Shown here piece by piece: positions 36,407-45,365 of a stretch of 50,232 nucleotides of DNA. A program made the translations under genes and the position numbers. Source of the DNA: Pseudomonadota bacterium (GTDB lineage Bacteria > Pseudomonadota > Gammaproteobacteria > JAKAQQ01). How positions within the stretch are numbered: position 1 is the first letter of the stretch; every line of letters starts with the position of its first letter. Below the pieces are notes generated by a model. The model did not search any database, was not told where the DNA came from, and was given only the letters and a program-made list of their open reading frames with translations. The stretch lies in the NCBI GenBank assembly GCA_021798115.1, contig JAJZYM010000012.1, forward strand, positions 1-50,232, written 5' to 3'.

Positions 36407-38824
36407 GTGCGCGTCTTCCGAATTCTTGCCGCCGTCTTTCTCATCCTCCTCGTTTTTGCGGGGGTGGGAGTTTTTTTTGTCGTCTCGACCCGGCCCCCTC
36501 TGAACGGCCGCCTCCGCGTCGTAGGGCTTCGCCGCCCGGTGCGCGTTGTCTTCCACCGCGGGGGGATCCCGACGGTGCACGCGGCCTCACTGCGGGACGC
36601 TTACTTCGCTGAGGGGTACCTCGAAGGGGCGGAGCGTTACTTCCAGATGGATCTCCTGCGGCGAAGCGCCGAGGGACGACTCGCGTCGCTTTTCGGGGCC
36701 GTGGCCCTCCCGGCGGACAGAGAGGCGGTTCGTTACGGATTTCGCCGCCTCGCGGAGCGCGTCTGGCGTCGGGATTCGCCGCGCACCCGTCGCCTCCTCG
36801 CCGCCTACGCGGCGGGCGTGAACGCGGCACTCCGCCACACCCCCACCCGTCCTCTCGCCTACGGGATCCTCGGACGGTCCCCTCGACCATGGAAGCCCTG
36901 GCAGAGCTATCTGGTCGTCGCCTACATGTACCGCTATCTTGAGGGCCCCTCCGACCGTCTCGCCCGTGCGTTGGGCGCGCTGCGCGCGGCTTTTCCGCAC
37001 CCTCTTTATCGCTTTCTTGCCGCCCCCGGAAACCGTTGGGACGCCCCCGACCAGGGCGCTCCGCTCAGGCTTCCCCCGATCCCGGGTCCGCAGGTCTTCT
37101 CCTTCCACGCGGCCGTGCCGCCGCCTCCACCGGGGGCCGTTCGTTACCTCCCTCCCGCGCGCGCGGCGAGCAACTCCTTTGCGGTGGCCGGGCGACTCAC
37201 TCGCTCCGGGCATGCTCTTCTGGCCAACGATCCGCATCTTCCTCTCGATCTTCCGCCGATCTGGTACCGCCTCGCGCTTGTCTACCGCACGCGGCGGGGA
37301 CGAAGAGTGCGTGCGGTGGGGGTCTCTCTTCCGGGTGTGCCCGGCGTCACCATCGGCACGAACGGATCTGTCGCCTGGAGCATGACCGATGCCATGGTGG
37401 CCGACGAGATGCTTCTTCGCGTGCCTCTCGTGCCGGCTCACCCCGGGGAGTATCGAACGAGGAGCGGAGTCCGACGTTTTCGGGTGGTCGTGCACCGCAT
37501 CCCCGTGCGCGGTGGCCAGACAGTGCTCGTACGTGTGCGGACGACACTTTGGGGGCCGGTCATCGCCAGAGCCGGCGCGGGTCATGTCCTTGTGGCCGTC
37601 TGGGTCGGTGAGAATCCTGCGGCGTACCACGACGTGCGGACGCTCGCCGCTCTCCTTCGCGCCCGGCATCTCGCATCGGCCCTCGCCGCCGGAACCCGTC
37701 TTGGCGTGCCGGCGGAGAATTTTGTCGTCGCAACCCGAGGGGGGCACATCGGCTGGACGGTCGCCGGTCCCGTGCTCGCCCGTCGCGGACGCTGCGGCCT
37801 TCTCCCACGCCCCTACCGGGCGGTGGGAGGAAGCTGCCGGCCGGCCGGGATCCTTGCCGCCGACCGCCATCCGCGCATCGTCGATCCGTCCACGGGATTC
37901 CTGTGGACGGCCAACCAGAGGGTGGTCGGGGGTCGCGCTCTCGCGCTTCTCGGCGAAGGGGGAGCCGGTTACGACCTCGGTGCGCGGGCGCGGCAGATCC
38001 GTGCCGATCTCGAGGCTCTTCGTCCTCCGCTGAGCGTGGGCGATCTCCTTGCGATCGAGCGCGACGACCGGGCGCTCTATCTCGCGCACTGGCGCCGTCT
38101 CTTTTTGCGCGTTCTCAAGCGCCCCCTCGCTCCGGCGCCCGAACAGGTGGCCGTCGTCCGTGCGCTCCGCACATGGGGCGGGCGGGCTGAGCGTGGATCG
38201 GTGGGGTTTCGTCTCGTCCGCGATTTCCGGCGCCGCGTCTTTCGCCTCGTGCTGGCCCCCTTCACGGCGATCGTTCGCCGCCGCGATCCCCACTTCCGTT
38301 GGCCCGATCCCCCGATGCTCGAGGGACCGGTCTGGGCGCTCGTGACCCAACGACCATCCTGGCTCCTTGCCCCTGGTGTGTCGGGTTGGGGGGCACTTCT
38401 CCGCGCGGCCGCACGCGACGTCGTCCTCCGGGCTTGGCGTGGGGGGGCGCGGGGATTCCGCCGTTTCACCTGGGGGGGCTGGAATGTTCTTCGTCTCGGA
38501 GGTCCCCTCGGGCGGGCGGGAGGAGTCCTCGCCTGGCTCTATGATCTTCCCCCGAGGGGAGTCTCCGGGGACGAGAACATGCCGCGGGTGGTGCTGCGCA
38601 ACTTCGGTGCCAGCATGCGCTTCGGCCTCGCGGTGGGTGAGGACGACTCGGGGTACCTTGAGCTCCCCGGGGGGGAAAGTGAAGACCCCCTGAGCCGATA
38701 CTACGCCGACGAGTTGCCGGCCTGGCTCGACGGCCTGCGCGCACCGCTCCTCCCTCCGCCCGACGGCCGCCGTCTTCTTCTGCTGCCTTCCCGCCGTGGG
38801 CAGGACGTGCGGCGAGAACGATGA
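36407..38824 (+). CDS. Penicillin acylase family N-terminal nucleophile hydrolase
   Basis: This family matures by self-cleavage and hydrolyses amides such as beta-lactam side chains or acyl-homoserine lactones. The 805-residue precursor has an N-terminal membrane anchor or signal segment (about residues 4-26), an alpha-chain region with FAEGYLEGAERYFQMDLLRR and EGRLASLFG, and the beta-chain nucleophile Ser at about 255 in ASNSFAVAGRLT, followed by LLANDPHLPL and a conserved oxyanion Asn region FLWTANQRVVGG. No Shine-Dalgarno sequence distinguishes GTG 36407 from TTG 36401. The substrate cannot be told from sequence. It is coupled to the downstream MFS gene. Confidence 0.88.
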   Translation: MRVFRILAAVFLILLVFAGVGVFFVVSTRPPLNGRLRVVGLRRPVRVVFHRGGIPTVHAASLRDAYFAEGYLEGAERYFQMDLLRRSAEGRLASLFGAVALPADREAVRYGFRRLAERVWRRDSPRTRRLLAAYAAGVNAALRHTPTRPLAYGILGRSPRPWKPWQSYLVVAYMYRYLEGPSDRLARALGALRAAFPHPLYRFLAAPGNRWDAPDQGAPLRLPPIPGPQVFSFHAAVPPPPPGAVRYLPPARAASNSFAVAGRLTRSGHALLANDPHLPLDLPPIWYRLALVYRTRRGRRVRAVGVSLPGVPGVTIGTNGSVAWSMTDAMVADEMLLRVPLVPAHPGEYRTRSGVRRFRVVVHRIPVRGGQTVLVRVRTTLWGPVIARAGAGHVLVAVWVGENPAAYHDVRTLAALLRARHLASALAAGTRLGVPAENFVVATRGGHIGWTVAGPVLARRGRCGLLPRPYRAVGGSCRPAGILAADRHPRIVDPSTGFLWTANQRVVGGRALALLGEGGAGYDLGARARQIRADLEALRPPLSVGDLLAIERDDRALYLAHWRRLFLRVLKRPLAPAPEQVAVVRALRTWGGRAERGSVGFRLVRDFRRRVFRLVLAPFTAIVRRRDPHFRWPDPPMLEGPVWALVTQRPSWLLAPGVSGWGALLRAAARDVVLRAWRGGARGFRRFTWGGWNVLRLGGPLGRAGGVLAWLYDLPPRGVSGDENMPRVVLRNFGASMRFGLAVGEDDSGYLELPGGESEDPLSRYYADELPAWLDGLRAPLLPPPDGRRLLLLPSRRGQDVRRER

Positions 38825-39996
38825 GACGCGCAGAGCTCTCGGCCGCGCTCGGGGCGGGCGCCATCATGGCCACCCGCATGCTCGGGCTCTTCATGGTCTA
38901 TCCCCTTCTCGTGCCGTACGCCCGCTCCCTTCCCGGGTCGGATGCCTTTCTGGCCGGTGCGAGTCTTGGGGTCTACGGGCTCACCCAGGGCCTTCTGCAG
39001 ATCCCCTTTGGGGCCCTTTCCGATCGCTGGGGGCGGCGCCGGGTTCTCGCCCTCGGTCTCGTTCTCCTCCTCGTCGGGAGCCTGATCGCCGCCCTTGCGC
39101 ACGGCATCGTGGGGCTTCTCGTCGGCCGCGCGCTCCAGGGCGCGGGGGCCATCGGTTCGGTGGCGCTCGCCTCGATCAGCGACCGGGTTCATGAGGATCA
39201 GAGGGTCAAGGCCATGGCGGTCGTCGGTGCCGCGATCGGTGGCGCCTTTGTTCTGGCGCTCCTTCTCGGCCCGCTCGTCGCCGACGGGTTCGGGGTGTCC
39301 GCCGTCTTTGCGCTGACGGCGGTCCTCGCCCTCGTCGCTCTTGTCGCTTTTGTCCCCGGCATGCCCGCGCAACCGCTTCCGGGCAGGGTCGTGCCGTTGA
39401 TCCCGACCCTGCGCGGACTTCTGGCCCGACCCGCTGTCCGCCGCGCGGATTACGGGATCTTCGCCCAACACGCCGCCTTTACGCTTGTCTTCGTTTTTCT
39501 TCCGGCCCTCCTCGTCCATCGCTGGGGGCTTGCGCCCGCGGCCTCCTGGCGTTTCTATGTCCCTGTCCTTCTCGTGGCCATCCTTGTCGTGGGACCGCTC
39601 ATCCCCCGACTCGAGCGGGGGCGGTTGGCCGAGGGCGCCCTGCGCCCGGCGTTTCTCGTTTCCGCTGTGGCCCTTCTCGTGCTGGTCTTCCTTCCGGGTC
39701 GGATCGCTCTTGCGGCTGCGGCCGTCGCTTATTTTGCCGCCTTCACCCTTCTTGAGGCCATCCTTCCGGCCGTCCTCTCGCGTCGTCTGCCGCCCGAGAC
39801 ACGCGGCAGCGGCATGGGGCTCTATTCGAGCGCCCAGTTTCTGGGGATCTTCGTGGGTGGCCTCGCCGGGGGGCTTCTTCTGGCCTGGGGAGATCGGTCC
39901 GGCCTGGTCGTGGCCGTCCTCCTTCTCGTCTCCTCGGGCGTCGTGACGGGCCGTCTCGTCGAGCCGCCCTCGGCGTCGTCCCGGGCTTCCGGCTAG
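38821..39996 (+). CDS. MFS transporter (YajR-like drug/proton antiporter type)
   Basis: This 391-residue major facilitator protein has twelve predicted hydrophobic helices, the loop 2-3 motif A GALSDRWGRRRVL (about residues 63-75) and a motif C-like stretch in GAAIGGAFVLALLLGPLV. The ATG overlaps the stop of the acylase-family gene as ATGA. In many gammaproteobacteria an MFS gene of this type lies between uvrA and ssb; here the acylase-like gene takes the place of uvrA. Substrates are not predictable; export of a small molecule is the usual role. The TAG stop overlaps a TAGAAT that might serve as a -10 for ssb. Confidence 0.88.
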   Translation: MRRAELSAALGAGAIMATRMLGLFMVYPLLVPYARSLPGSDAFLAGASLGVYGLTQGLLQIPFGALSDRWGRRRVLALGLVLLLVGSLIAALAHGIVGLLVGRALQGAGAIGSVALASISDRVHEDQRVKAMAVVGAAIGGAFVLALLLGPLVADGFGVSAVFALTAVLALVALVAFVPGMPAQPLPGRVVPLIPTLRGLLARPAVRRADYGIFAQHAAFTLVFVFLPALLVHRWGLAPAASWRFYVPVLLVAILVVGPLIPRLERGRLAEGALRPAFLVSAVALLVLVFLPGRIALAAAAVAYFAAFTLLEAILPAVLSRRLPPETRGSGMGLYSSAQFLGIFVGGLAGGLLLAWGDRSGLVVAVLLLVSSGVVTGRLVEPPSASSRASG

Positions 39997-40130
39997 AATA
40001 AACGGGCACGGAAGGATGGTATCCACAACCGGGGGCGTCCCTTTCACGACGGCTGCGGTCGCGATCACTCCGTGTTGTCGGGACTCTTTGTCTCGCCATG
40101 CTTTCTTATCGTCGTTTGGAGTGAGCCGTC

Positions 40131-40577
40131 ATGGCCAGTCGCGGAGTCAACAAGGTCATTCTCGTCGGGCACGTTGGTGCCGATCCCGAAGTCAAATACA
40201 CACAGTCGCACGTCGCCATCGCCAACGTGCGCATCGCCACGAGCTCGTCCTGGAAGGACAAACAGAGCGGAGAGCGTGAAGAGCGTACTGAGTGGCACCG
40301 GGTCGTGTTCTTCAACCGTCTCGCCGAGATCGCCGGCGAGTACCTGAAGAAGGGGGTACAGGTCTACATTGAGGGAAGCCTGCGCACCCGCAGTTACGAT
40401 AAGAACGGCCAGACCCACTACTCGACCGAAATCGTGGCGAGCGAAATGCAGATGCTCGGTGGGCGTGGAGGCCGCGAGGGGGGTGGGGGGCCGCCGGGCC
40501 GTGAGCACGGTGCCTCTCCGCGTGCGGGCTCTGCCTCCGAGGAGACGGCACCCGAAGAGGACGACATCCCCTTCTGA
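40131..40577 (+). CDS. ssb: Single-stranded DNA-binding protein
   Basis: SSB coats single-stranded DNA in replication and repair and recruits partner proteins by its acidic tail. The 148-residue product starts [20 protein letters not shown], has the OB-fold segments [22 protein letters not shown] and [12 protein letters not shown], a Gly-rich linker (about 108-125), and ends with the classic acidic tip EEDDIPF. ATG 40131 has GGAG at 40118-40121. The 134-base upstream gap holds weak -10-like hexamers; no LexA box was recognised. Confidence 0.96.
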   Translation: MASRGVNKVILVGHVGADPEVKYTQSHVAIANVRIATSSSWKDKQSGEREERTEWHRVVFFNRLAEIAGEYLKKGVQVYIEGSLRTRSYDKNGQTHYSTEIVASEMQMLGGRGGREGGGGPPGREHGASPRAGSASEETAPEEDDIPF

Positions 40578-41059
40578 GGTACCCGTCGGTCCGCGTCGGG
40601 GAGCGAACCCGCCTCCTGACGCGCAAAGGCTGGTGCTGCTTCTCGAGCTGTTTGGGGCCAGGGAAAAGGGGACCCGGTTTTCGCATGCGCCATCGAAACC
40701 CTGAACGTGCGCGGGATGCTGAAGCCTCCGTCACCGGATCCGTTCCGTTGCCGACAGGAGCTTTTCGAATTCCGGCGTCGACAGGACAAGGCCGAAAGGC
40801 GCGGTGATCTGTTGATGGTGGTCGACGGCCATGCGGCCTCGAGAATCTCTGGGCGTCAGGGTTTGGCTGTCCTCAACGGTCCGACGGCGAGTTCCGCTGG
40901 ATGTGATTCCTCTGGAAGAGGAAGGCGCTGGCCGACATGGCAGAACGGGGGTGGAGCCGGCCGCGGTGAAGCGGGCATCAGCCCTGAACCGGCTTGGGCA
41001 GATTCGGGGGTTGGCCTGATAGAACGGCTGCCAACCGCTCGGAGCTCGTCGGGATCCGC
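40578..41059. other. 482-base region without a supportable gene
   Basis: This is the longest gene-free stretch of the window. It lies between ssb (+) and the ArsS-like gene (-), so both neighbours point into it. Short open frames exist on both strands but lack start signals and family resemblance. Two fragments recall parts of known regulators (see the rejected list), which may mean a decayed gene. No tRNA, clear intrinsic terminator or repeat was recognised. Many bases are GC-rich like the neighbours. Confidence 0.6.
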
Positions 41060-42046
41060 TCAGGCCAGCGTGCCCCCGCAGGAGCTTCCGCGCCCGGCGG
41101 TGCATCCGAAGCAATGGCGCCGCAACGCGATCGGGCGGGGACCGATCATGCCGAAATCGTCGATGCTCCAGAGGTCCTCACCCCCAGGGAGAGGGGTTTC
41201 GGTCATCTGATGGAAATCGCAGTCGTAGAGTTTCCCGTCCCACGAGACGGAGAGGGTTGTTCGGCACATGAGGTGGGCGACCGTCGCCGGGTTGAAATGG
41301 CTTTCGAGAAGGGCCTCGTAGGTCTCGAGACGCCCTTCGCGGACGAGTGCGTGACGGAAGCGATGGATCGGCAGATTCGTCATGACGAGCAGATGATCGA
41401 AGCGCACGCCCAGGCGGCCGAGTTCCTCGCGGTAGCGCGGCTCGAGTGTCTCGGGAGCCGGCGGCAGTGAGGGACCAAGAGGGTTGTAGACGAGATCGAG
41501 GACAAGTCCGTCGCCCGCTCCGTAGCCGAGGCGGTTGAGCCGGCGCAGAGCCTCGAGGCTGCGGGCGAAGACCCCCTGCCCGCGCTGCCGCTCGACGTTT
41601 TCGGCTGTGTAGCAGGGGAGGGAGGCGACGACGCGAACACCGTGGCGGGCGAGGAACTCGGCGGTGTCCTCCTGGCCGGGTTCGCAGAGCACCGTCAGGT
41701 TCGAGCGGTCGATGACCTCGCGTCCGAGGGCGCGGGCGGTCTTTGTGAGAAGGCGGAAAGAGGTGTTGAGCTCGGGTGCGCCGCCGGTGATGTCCACCGT
41801 GTGGATGAACGGCGAGCGTTCGAGGAGGGCGAGGATCCTTTCCGCCGTGGCGGGCGCCATCCGTTCTGGCCTCTTCGGTCCCGCGTCCACATGACAGTGC
41901 TGGCAGGCCTGATTGCAGTACTTGCCGAGGTTGATCTGGAGAATCTCGGGAGGAGCGGTGCGCTCCAGCCGCAACTCGTGGCGTGTCAGGGCGTCGTGGA
42001 AACGACAGCCGTCGGGTTCGGGGACCAGGGCGGGCAGTGCGTTCAT
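41060..42046 (-). CDS. arsS: Radical SAM protein, ArsS-like
   Basis: The 328-residue protein belongs to the radical SAM/Cys-rich family that includes ArsS, which attaches the deoxyadenosyl group of SAM to dimethylarsenite on the way to arsenosugars. The 4Fe-4S ligands are C44, C48 and C51 in YCNQACQHCHVDAGP. ITGGAPELN and the C-terminal cysteines in MCRTTLSVSWDGKLYDCDF and HCFGCTAGRGSSCGG match the family's auxiliary-cluster region. ATG 42046 overlaps the stop of the preceding flavoprotein gene. No arsM or arsenic regulator is adjacent, so a different substrate is possible. Confidence 0.82.
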   Translation of the reverse strand: MNALPALVPEPDGCRFHDALTRHELRLERTAPPEILQINLGKYCNQACQHCHVDAGPKRPERMAPATAERILALLERSPFIHTVDITGGAPELNTSFRLLTKTARALGREVIDRSNLTVLCEPGQEDTAEFLARHGVRVVASLPCYTAENVERQRGQGVFARSLEALRRLNRLGYGAGDGLVLDLVYNPLGPSLPPAPETLEPRYREELGRLGVRFDHLLVMTNLPIHRFRHALVREGRLETYEALLESHFNPATVAHLMCRTTLSVSWDGKLYDCDFHQMTETPLPGGEDLWSIDDFGMIGPRPIALRRHCFGCTAGRGSSCGGTLA

Positions 42047-43521
42047 GGGGGGTCTCGCGGTCGGAGTGTGGGGCATCTGGGAAGAGGGAGCCGGCCGAGG
42101 ACGACGAGGCTCTGGGCCACCCGTGCGGGGAAGCTCCCGTCCCAGCGCTCGTCGAAGAGACGGGTGGCCCCGCGGGTGAGGATCTCCCCGTAGGTCGGGT
42201 AGGCGCGGAAGGTGGTGAGGAGGCGTTTGGCTTCGCCCCCATCGTCGATCGTGCGGACGAGTTCGGCGGCGAGTTCGCCCGCGTGCGGGCAGGCGAGGAC
42301 CGCCCCGCAAATCCGCCCGCGGCGGTCGAGGTCGAGGCGGAGAAATCCCCGCGTCCGCTCCTCGACGAGCGCCCGGTCCACCTCGCCGAGATCGATCTTC
42401 AGGGAACGGAACGCCTCTACGGGAGTGGGGGCGCCGACCAGGGCAATCTCAGGATCTGTGTAAACGACGCGCGACTGAGTCCCCTTCGCCCAGCGGAACC
42501 GAAGCCACGGACCGAGAAGGGCGTTCGCCGCGGCACACCACCCCTGACGTCCGGCCACGGCGGTGGAGAAAGGGGGACCCGTCGCGTCCCCGCAGGCGTA
42601 GAGAGCCCGTCGGTTCGTGCGCAAATAAGGATCGACCCGCAGGTAGCCGCGGGCGTCACGAGCGACGCCGAGTGCGTCGAGGCCCGCCGGTCCAGGGGCG
42701 GGGCGGCGACCCAGGGCGAGGATGAGGAAGTCCGTCGTCCAGCTCCTTGGTCCCCCGTCCGCCGAAGTGGCCACGACGCGCACCTCTGTGCCGCTCCTTT
42801 CGAGCCGTTCTACACGCACGCCGGTTTCCACCGCGACGCCTTCCTCCGAAAGGATCTCCGCAAGCAGGTGGCCGGCTTCCGCATCCTCGTCCGGGAGGAG
42901 CCCCTCCCGCGCCTCAAGAAGTCGAACCTCGTGACCGAGGCGGACGAAGGCCTGCGCGAGCTCGCACCCACTCGGTCCACCGCCCACGACCGTGAGGCGA
43001 TGGGGCAGAACTTCCCGGGACCAGAGCGTGTCGGTGTCCGCCCACGGAACGTCGGCGAGACCCGGCCACTCGGGATGATGGGGCCGGGAGCCTGTGGCGA
43101 GGATGAGCCGGCGGGCACGGAGGACATCGCCGCCGACTTCGACCGTGTCCGGGGCCCCAAAGCGGGCCTCACCGAAACGGACATCCACGCCGAGTGCGCG
43201 GTAGCGGGCGGGATCGTCGTGGGGGGCGACGGCACGGACGGCGCGGCGCGCCGCATCGAGACCACGGGTCGATCCGGGGTCAGTGGTCCGCAGCGTTCGC
43301 GCTTTTTCGCGTTCTGCGGCATGCAGAAGGGCCTTGCTGGGAACGCAACCGGTATGCAGGCACTCGCCGCCGAGTGCCTGGTCCTCGACGAGGACGACGC
43401 GGGCTCCGAGGCGTCGTGCGGTTTGGGCGGCGACGAGCCCCGCCGCCCCGCCGCCGACGACGAGGAGATCACAGACGGTGCGGGCGCGGGCCAACGAGCG
43501 GGCTGGGGCAGGAACTTCCAC
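42043..43521 (-). CDS. Mercuric-reductase-like FAD disulfide oxidoreductase
   Basis: This 492-residue flavoprotein belongs to the dihydrolipoamide dehydrogenase/mercuric reductase group. It has the FAD motif VVGGGAAGLVAAQ, the redox pair C54-C59 in GGECLHTGCVPSK, the NAD(P)H motif VVGGGPSGCELAQ, the second FAD motif ALYACGDATG, and a dimerisation domain. The usual C-terminal HPTxxE is AYPTYGE, and there is no C-terminal vicinal Cys pair or heavy-metal N-domain, so it is unlikely to be a true mercuric reductase. The start is GTG 43521, chosen just before the FAD fold. It is coupled to the ArsS-like gene. Confidence 0.85.
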   Translation of the reverse strand: MEVPAPARSLARARTVCDLLVVGGGAAGLVAAQTARRLGARVVLVEDQALGGECLHTGCVPSKALLHAAEREKARTLRTTDPGSTRGLDAARRAVRAVAPHDDPARYRALGVDVRFGEARFGAPDTVEVGGDVLRARRLILATGSRPHHPEWPGLADVPWADTDTLWSREVLPHRLTVVGGGPSGCELAQAFVRLGHEVRLLEAREGLLPDEDAEAGHLLAEILSEEGVAVETGVRVERLERSGTEVRVVATSADGGPRSWTTDFLILALGRRPAPGPAGLDALGVARDARGYLRVDPYLRTNRRALYACGDATGPPFSTAVAGRQGWCAAANALLGPWLRFRWAKGTQSRVVYTDPEIALVGAPTPVEAFRSLKIDLGEVDRALVEERTRGFLRLDLDRRGRICGAVLACPHAGELAAELVRTIDDGGEAKRLLTTFRAYPTYGEILTRGATRLFDERWDGSFPARVAQSLVVLGRLPLPRCPTLRPRDPP

Positions 43522-43583
43522 GACCCTACAATAACAGCGCTGCTGTCTTGCCGGCACCGCGTGAGGAACGTCCCCAAGATCCC

Positions 43584-45365
43584 ATGAGAACTTCCTCTTC
43601 CGCCGGGGTTCCCGCCGCGTCGCCACCGCTCAGACTTCTCGCCTGGGCGTTCCTCGCTGCAGCGCTGGCGTTGTCTCTCTCCGTCGATTACGCCGACAGC
43701 GTCGGTCTTTTTGGTCTCACACTGCTCGGGATTTTCTGGGGCTTTCGCGATGGCTTTGTGCGCGGCTGCGGACGGGGTGAGCGTCTTCTTCTCGCCGTCT
43801 TTGCCCTCGTCCCTGCCGCCGCGCTCCTGAGCGACGAGCTCGGACGCTTCACGCGCCAGGAGTTCCGTTTCGCCGGCCGCGATTTGCGTTTCCTTCTGGC
43901 TGTCGCCGCCTACGGGGCGCTCCGCCGCCTGCGCCCGAGAGCCCGCGGGCTGGGTCTCGTTCTGGCCGGTGGGGCTGTCCTCGCACTCGTGGTGGGTCTC
44001 TTCGAGCACTTCGGGATGGGGGCGGCGCGCGCGTCGGGGGCGACGGGCGTGGCCATTGTGTTTGGCGATCTCGCGGTTCTTTCCGGCGTGGCTGGGGCCA
44101 CGGGCCTACTCCTCGGTGGGCGTCGGCCCGGGAAAGGGATCCAGGCGTTGGCCGTTTTGGCTCTCGCCGCCGGCCTCGGGGCGGCGGTGCTCTCCGATTC
44201 GCGTGGTTCGTGGCTCGGCTTCATAGTCCTCGCGGCGGTTTTCTACGTCGCCCTGGGTGCGCGTGGTCGCTACGGCCGTCGTTTCCTCCTGGTTGTCGTC
44301 GCTTTCGTCTGTGTGAGTGGGGCTTTCCTCGCCGCAACGGGGTTCTCCCGATCTCTCTCACCCCTGAGAAGGTTTGAGCACGTTGGGCGGGATCTCTCTC
44401 TCGAGGCCACTTACCTCCGTGTGCCCCCGTCGCTCCGGCGACGCTGGGCCTTCACCCGCTGTCTGGCCTCGCCGAGAGCACTGGCGTTCTACCAAAAGGC
44501 CGTCCGCATCCTCCCCCCCCAGAAGGGGGACCGCGGCTGGATCCTCGTTGTGCCTCCCCGCGGGCTTCCGGCGACCTGCCGGCGCGCGGGCGGAGCGACT
44601 TTCGTGCTTGCGGTCCCGTGGAGCCGTGACGTGACGACCTTTGTCTTTCCGACCGCGCTCCTCGATGCCGGTCCGATGACATTGGCCTTCTGGGCGAGGG
44701 GTCGCTTTCGCGTGCGCACGTGCAACACCTGTCGGTGGCACGATCTCGCCTCGACCCGGTTTCGCCGCTTCCTCGTCCGTGGCCGTGTGCTCCGCTCGAG
44801 CGTGCTTTTCGTGACACTTCGCCCGGGCCGGCAGGTGTGGTTCGTGCCGGCACAGCTCCGTTCCGGTGAGTACAGCGCGGCCCCGCTTCGCAATTCCGTG
44901 GACGAGCGCTTCGAAATGTGGCACGCGGCACTCCTCATGGCCCGCCGTCACCCCTGGTGGGGGGTGGGTTTTGGGGGGTTCGATGACGCCGCCCACCGCC
45001 TCGTCCGCGCCGGTTTCACCCCGCCCTTCGTCGCCGCCTACGAACACCCCCACAACGACCTTCTGGATGCCCTTGCGAGCGGGGGGGTGGTCGGGCTTGC
45101 GGTCCAGCTCCTTCTTTACCTCATCCCGCTCTTGATCTTCGTGCCCGCCGTCCGTGATCCCGACCCCGAGCGCCGCGCCCTCGGCTGGATCGGGGTCCTC
45201 GGAGTGACGGGTTTTGTCGTCTTCGGGACGACGGAGGCGATGTTCGTCCACTCGCTCGTCATCGGTTGGTACGCGCTCTACGTCGGGGCGGTGGCGGCCG
45301 CGCTGTCTCCTTCGGTGGTTCACCGCCCACCGGGGCGCGAGTTGCTACAATCGCGCAGTGACTGA
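43584..45365 (+). CDS. O-antigen ligase/polymerase family protein with periplasmic insertion
   Basis: This 593-residue polytopic protein has about eight hydrophobic helices before residue 252 and several after 485. The Wzy_C/WaaL loop signature is at about 437-505: FEMWHAALLMARRHPWWGVG, then YEHPHNDLLDALASGGVVGL. Such proteins polymerise or ligate lipid-linked glycans on the periplasmic side. Between the preceding helix and this signature lies a soluble segment of about 180 residues (260-435) that is rich in alternating hydrophobic residues and aromatics and has cysteines in RTCNTCRW, an unusual insertion. ATG 43584 starts the glycan operon. Whether it is a ligase or polymerase cannot be told. 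Confidence 0.8.
   Translation: MRTSSSAGVPAASPPLRLLAWAFLAAALALSLSVDYADSVGLFGLTLLGIFWGFRDGFVRGCGRGERLLLAVFALVPAAALLSDELGRFTRQEFRFAGRDLRFLLAVAAYGALRRLRPRARGLGLVLAGGAVLALVVGLFEHFGMGAARASGATGVAIVFGDLAVLSGVAGATGLLLGGRRPGKGIQALAVLALAAGLGAAVLSDSRGSWLGFIVLAAVFYVALGARGRYGRRFLLVVVAFVCVSGAFLAATGFSRSLSPLRRFEHVGRDLSLEATYLRVPPSLRRRWAFTRCLASPRALAFYQKAVRILPPQKGDRGWILVVPPRGLPATCRRAGGATFVLAVPWSRDVTTFVFPTALLDAGPMTLAFWARGRFRVRTCNTCRWHDLASTRFRRFLVRGRVLRSSVLFVTLRPGRQVWFVPAQLRSGEYSAAPLRNSVDERFEMWHAALLMARRHPWWGVGFGGFDDAAHRLVRAGFTPPFVAAYEHPHNDLLDALASGGVVGLAVQLLLYLIPLLIFVPAVRDPDPERRALGWIGVLGVTGFVVFGTTEAMFVHSLVIGWYALYVGAVAAALSPSVVHRPPGRELLQSRSD

Noticed and set aside
39997-40130. LexA (SOS) box upstream of ssb
   Set aside because: No CTG-N10-CAG-type palindrome could be found in the 134-base gap.
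40731-40880. Minus-strand peptide GLVLSTPEFEKLL recalling the end of Phd/YefM antitoxins
   Set aside because: There is no recognisable antitoxin N terminus, no ribosome site and no toxin gene beside it; the resemblance is too short.
40957-41019. Peptide ALNRLGQIRGLA recalling the start of CsoR-type metal repressors (LNRLRRIEGQVRGL)
   Set aside because: It is only about a dozen residues, needs a four-residue deletion to align, ends at once in stop codons, and lacks the CsoR metal ligands.
42043-43521. True mercuric reductase MerA
   Set aside because: The GGxCxxxxC motif is present, but the C-terminal Cys pair, the heavy-metal-associated domain and mer neighbours are absent.
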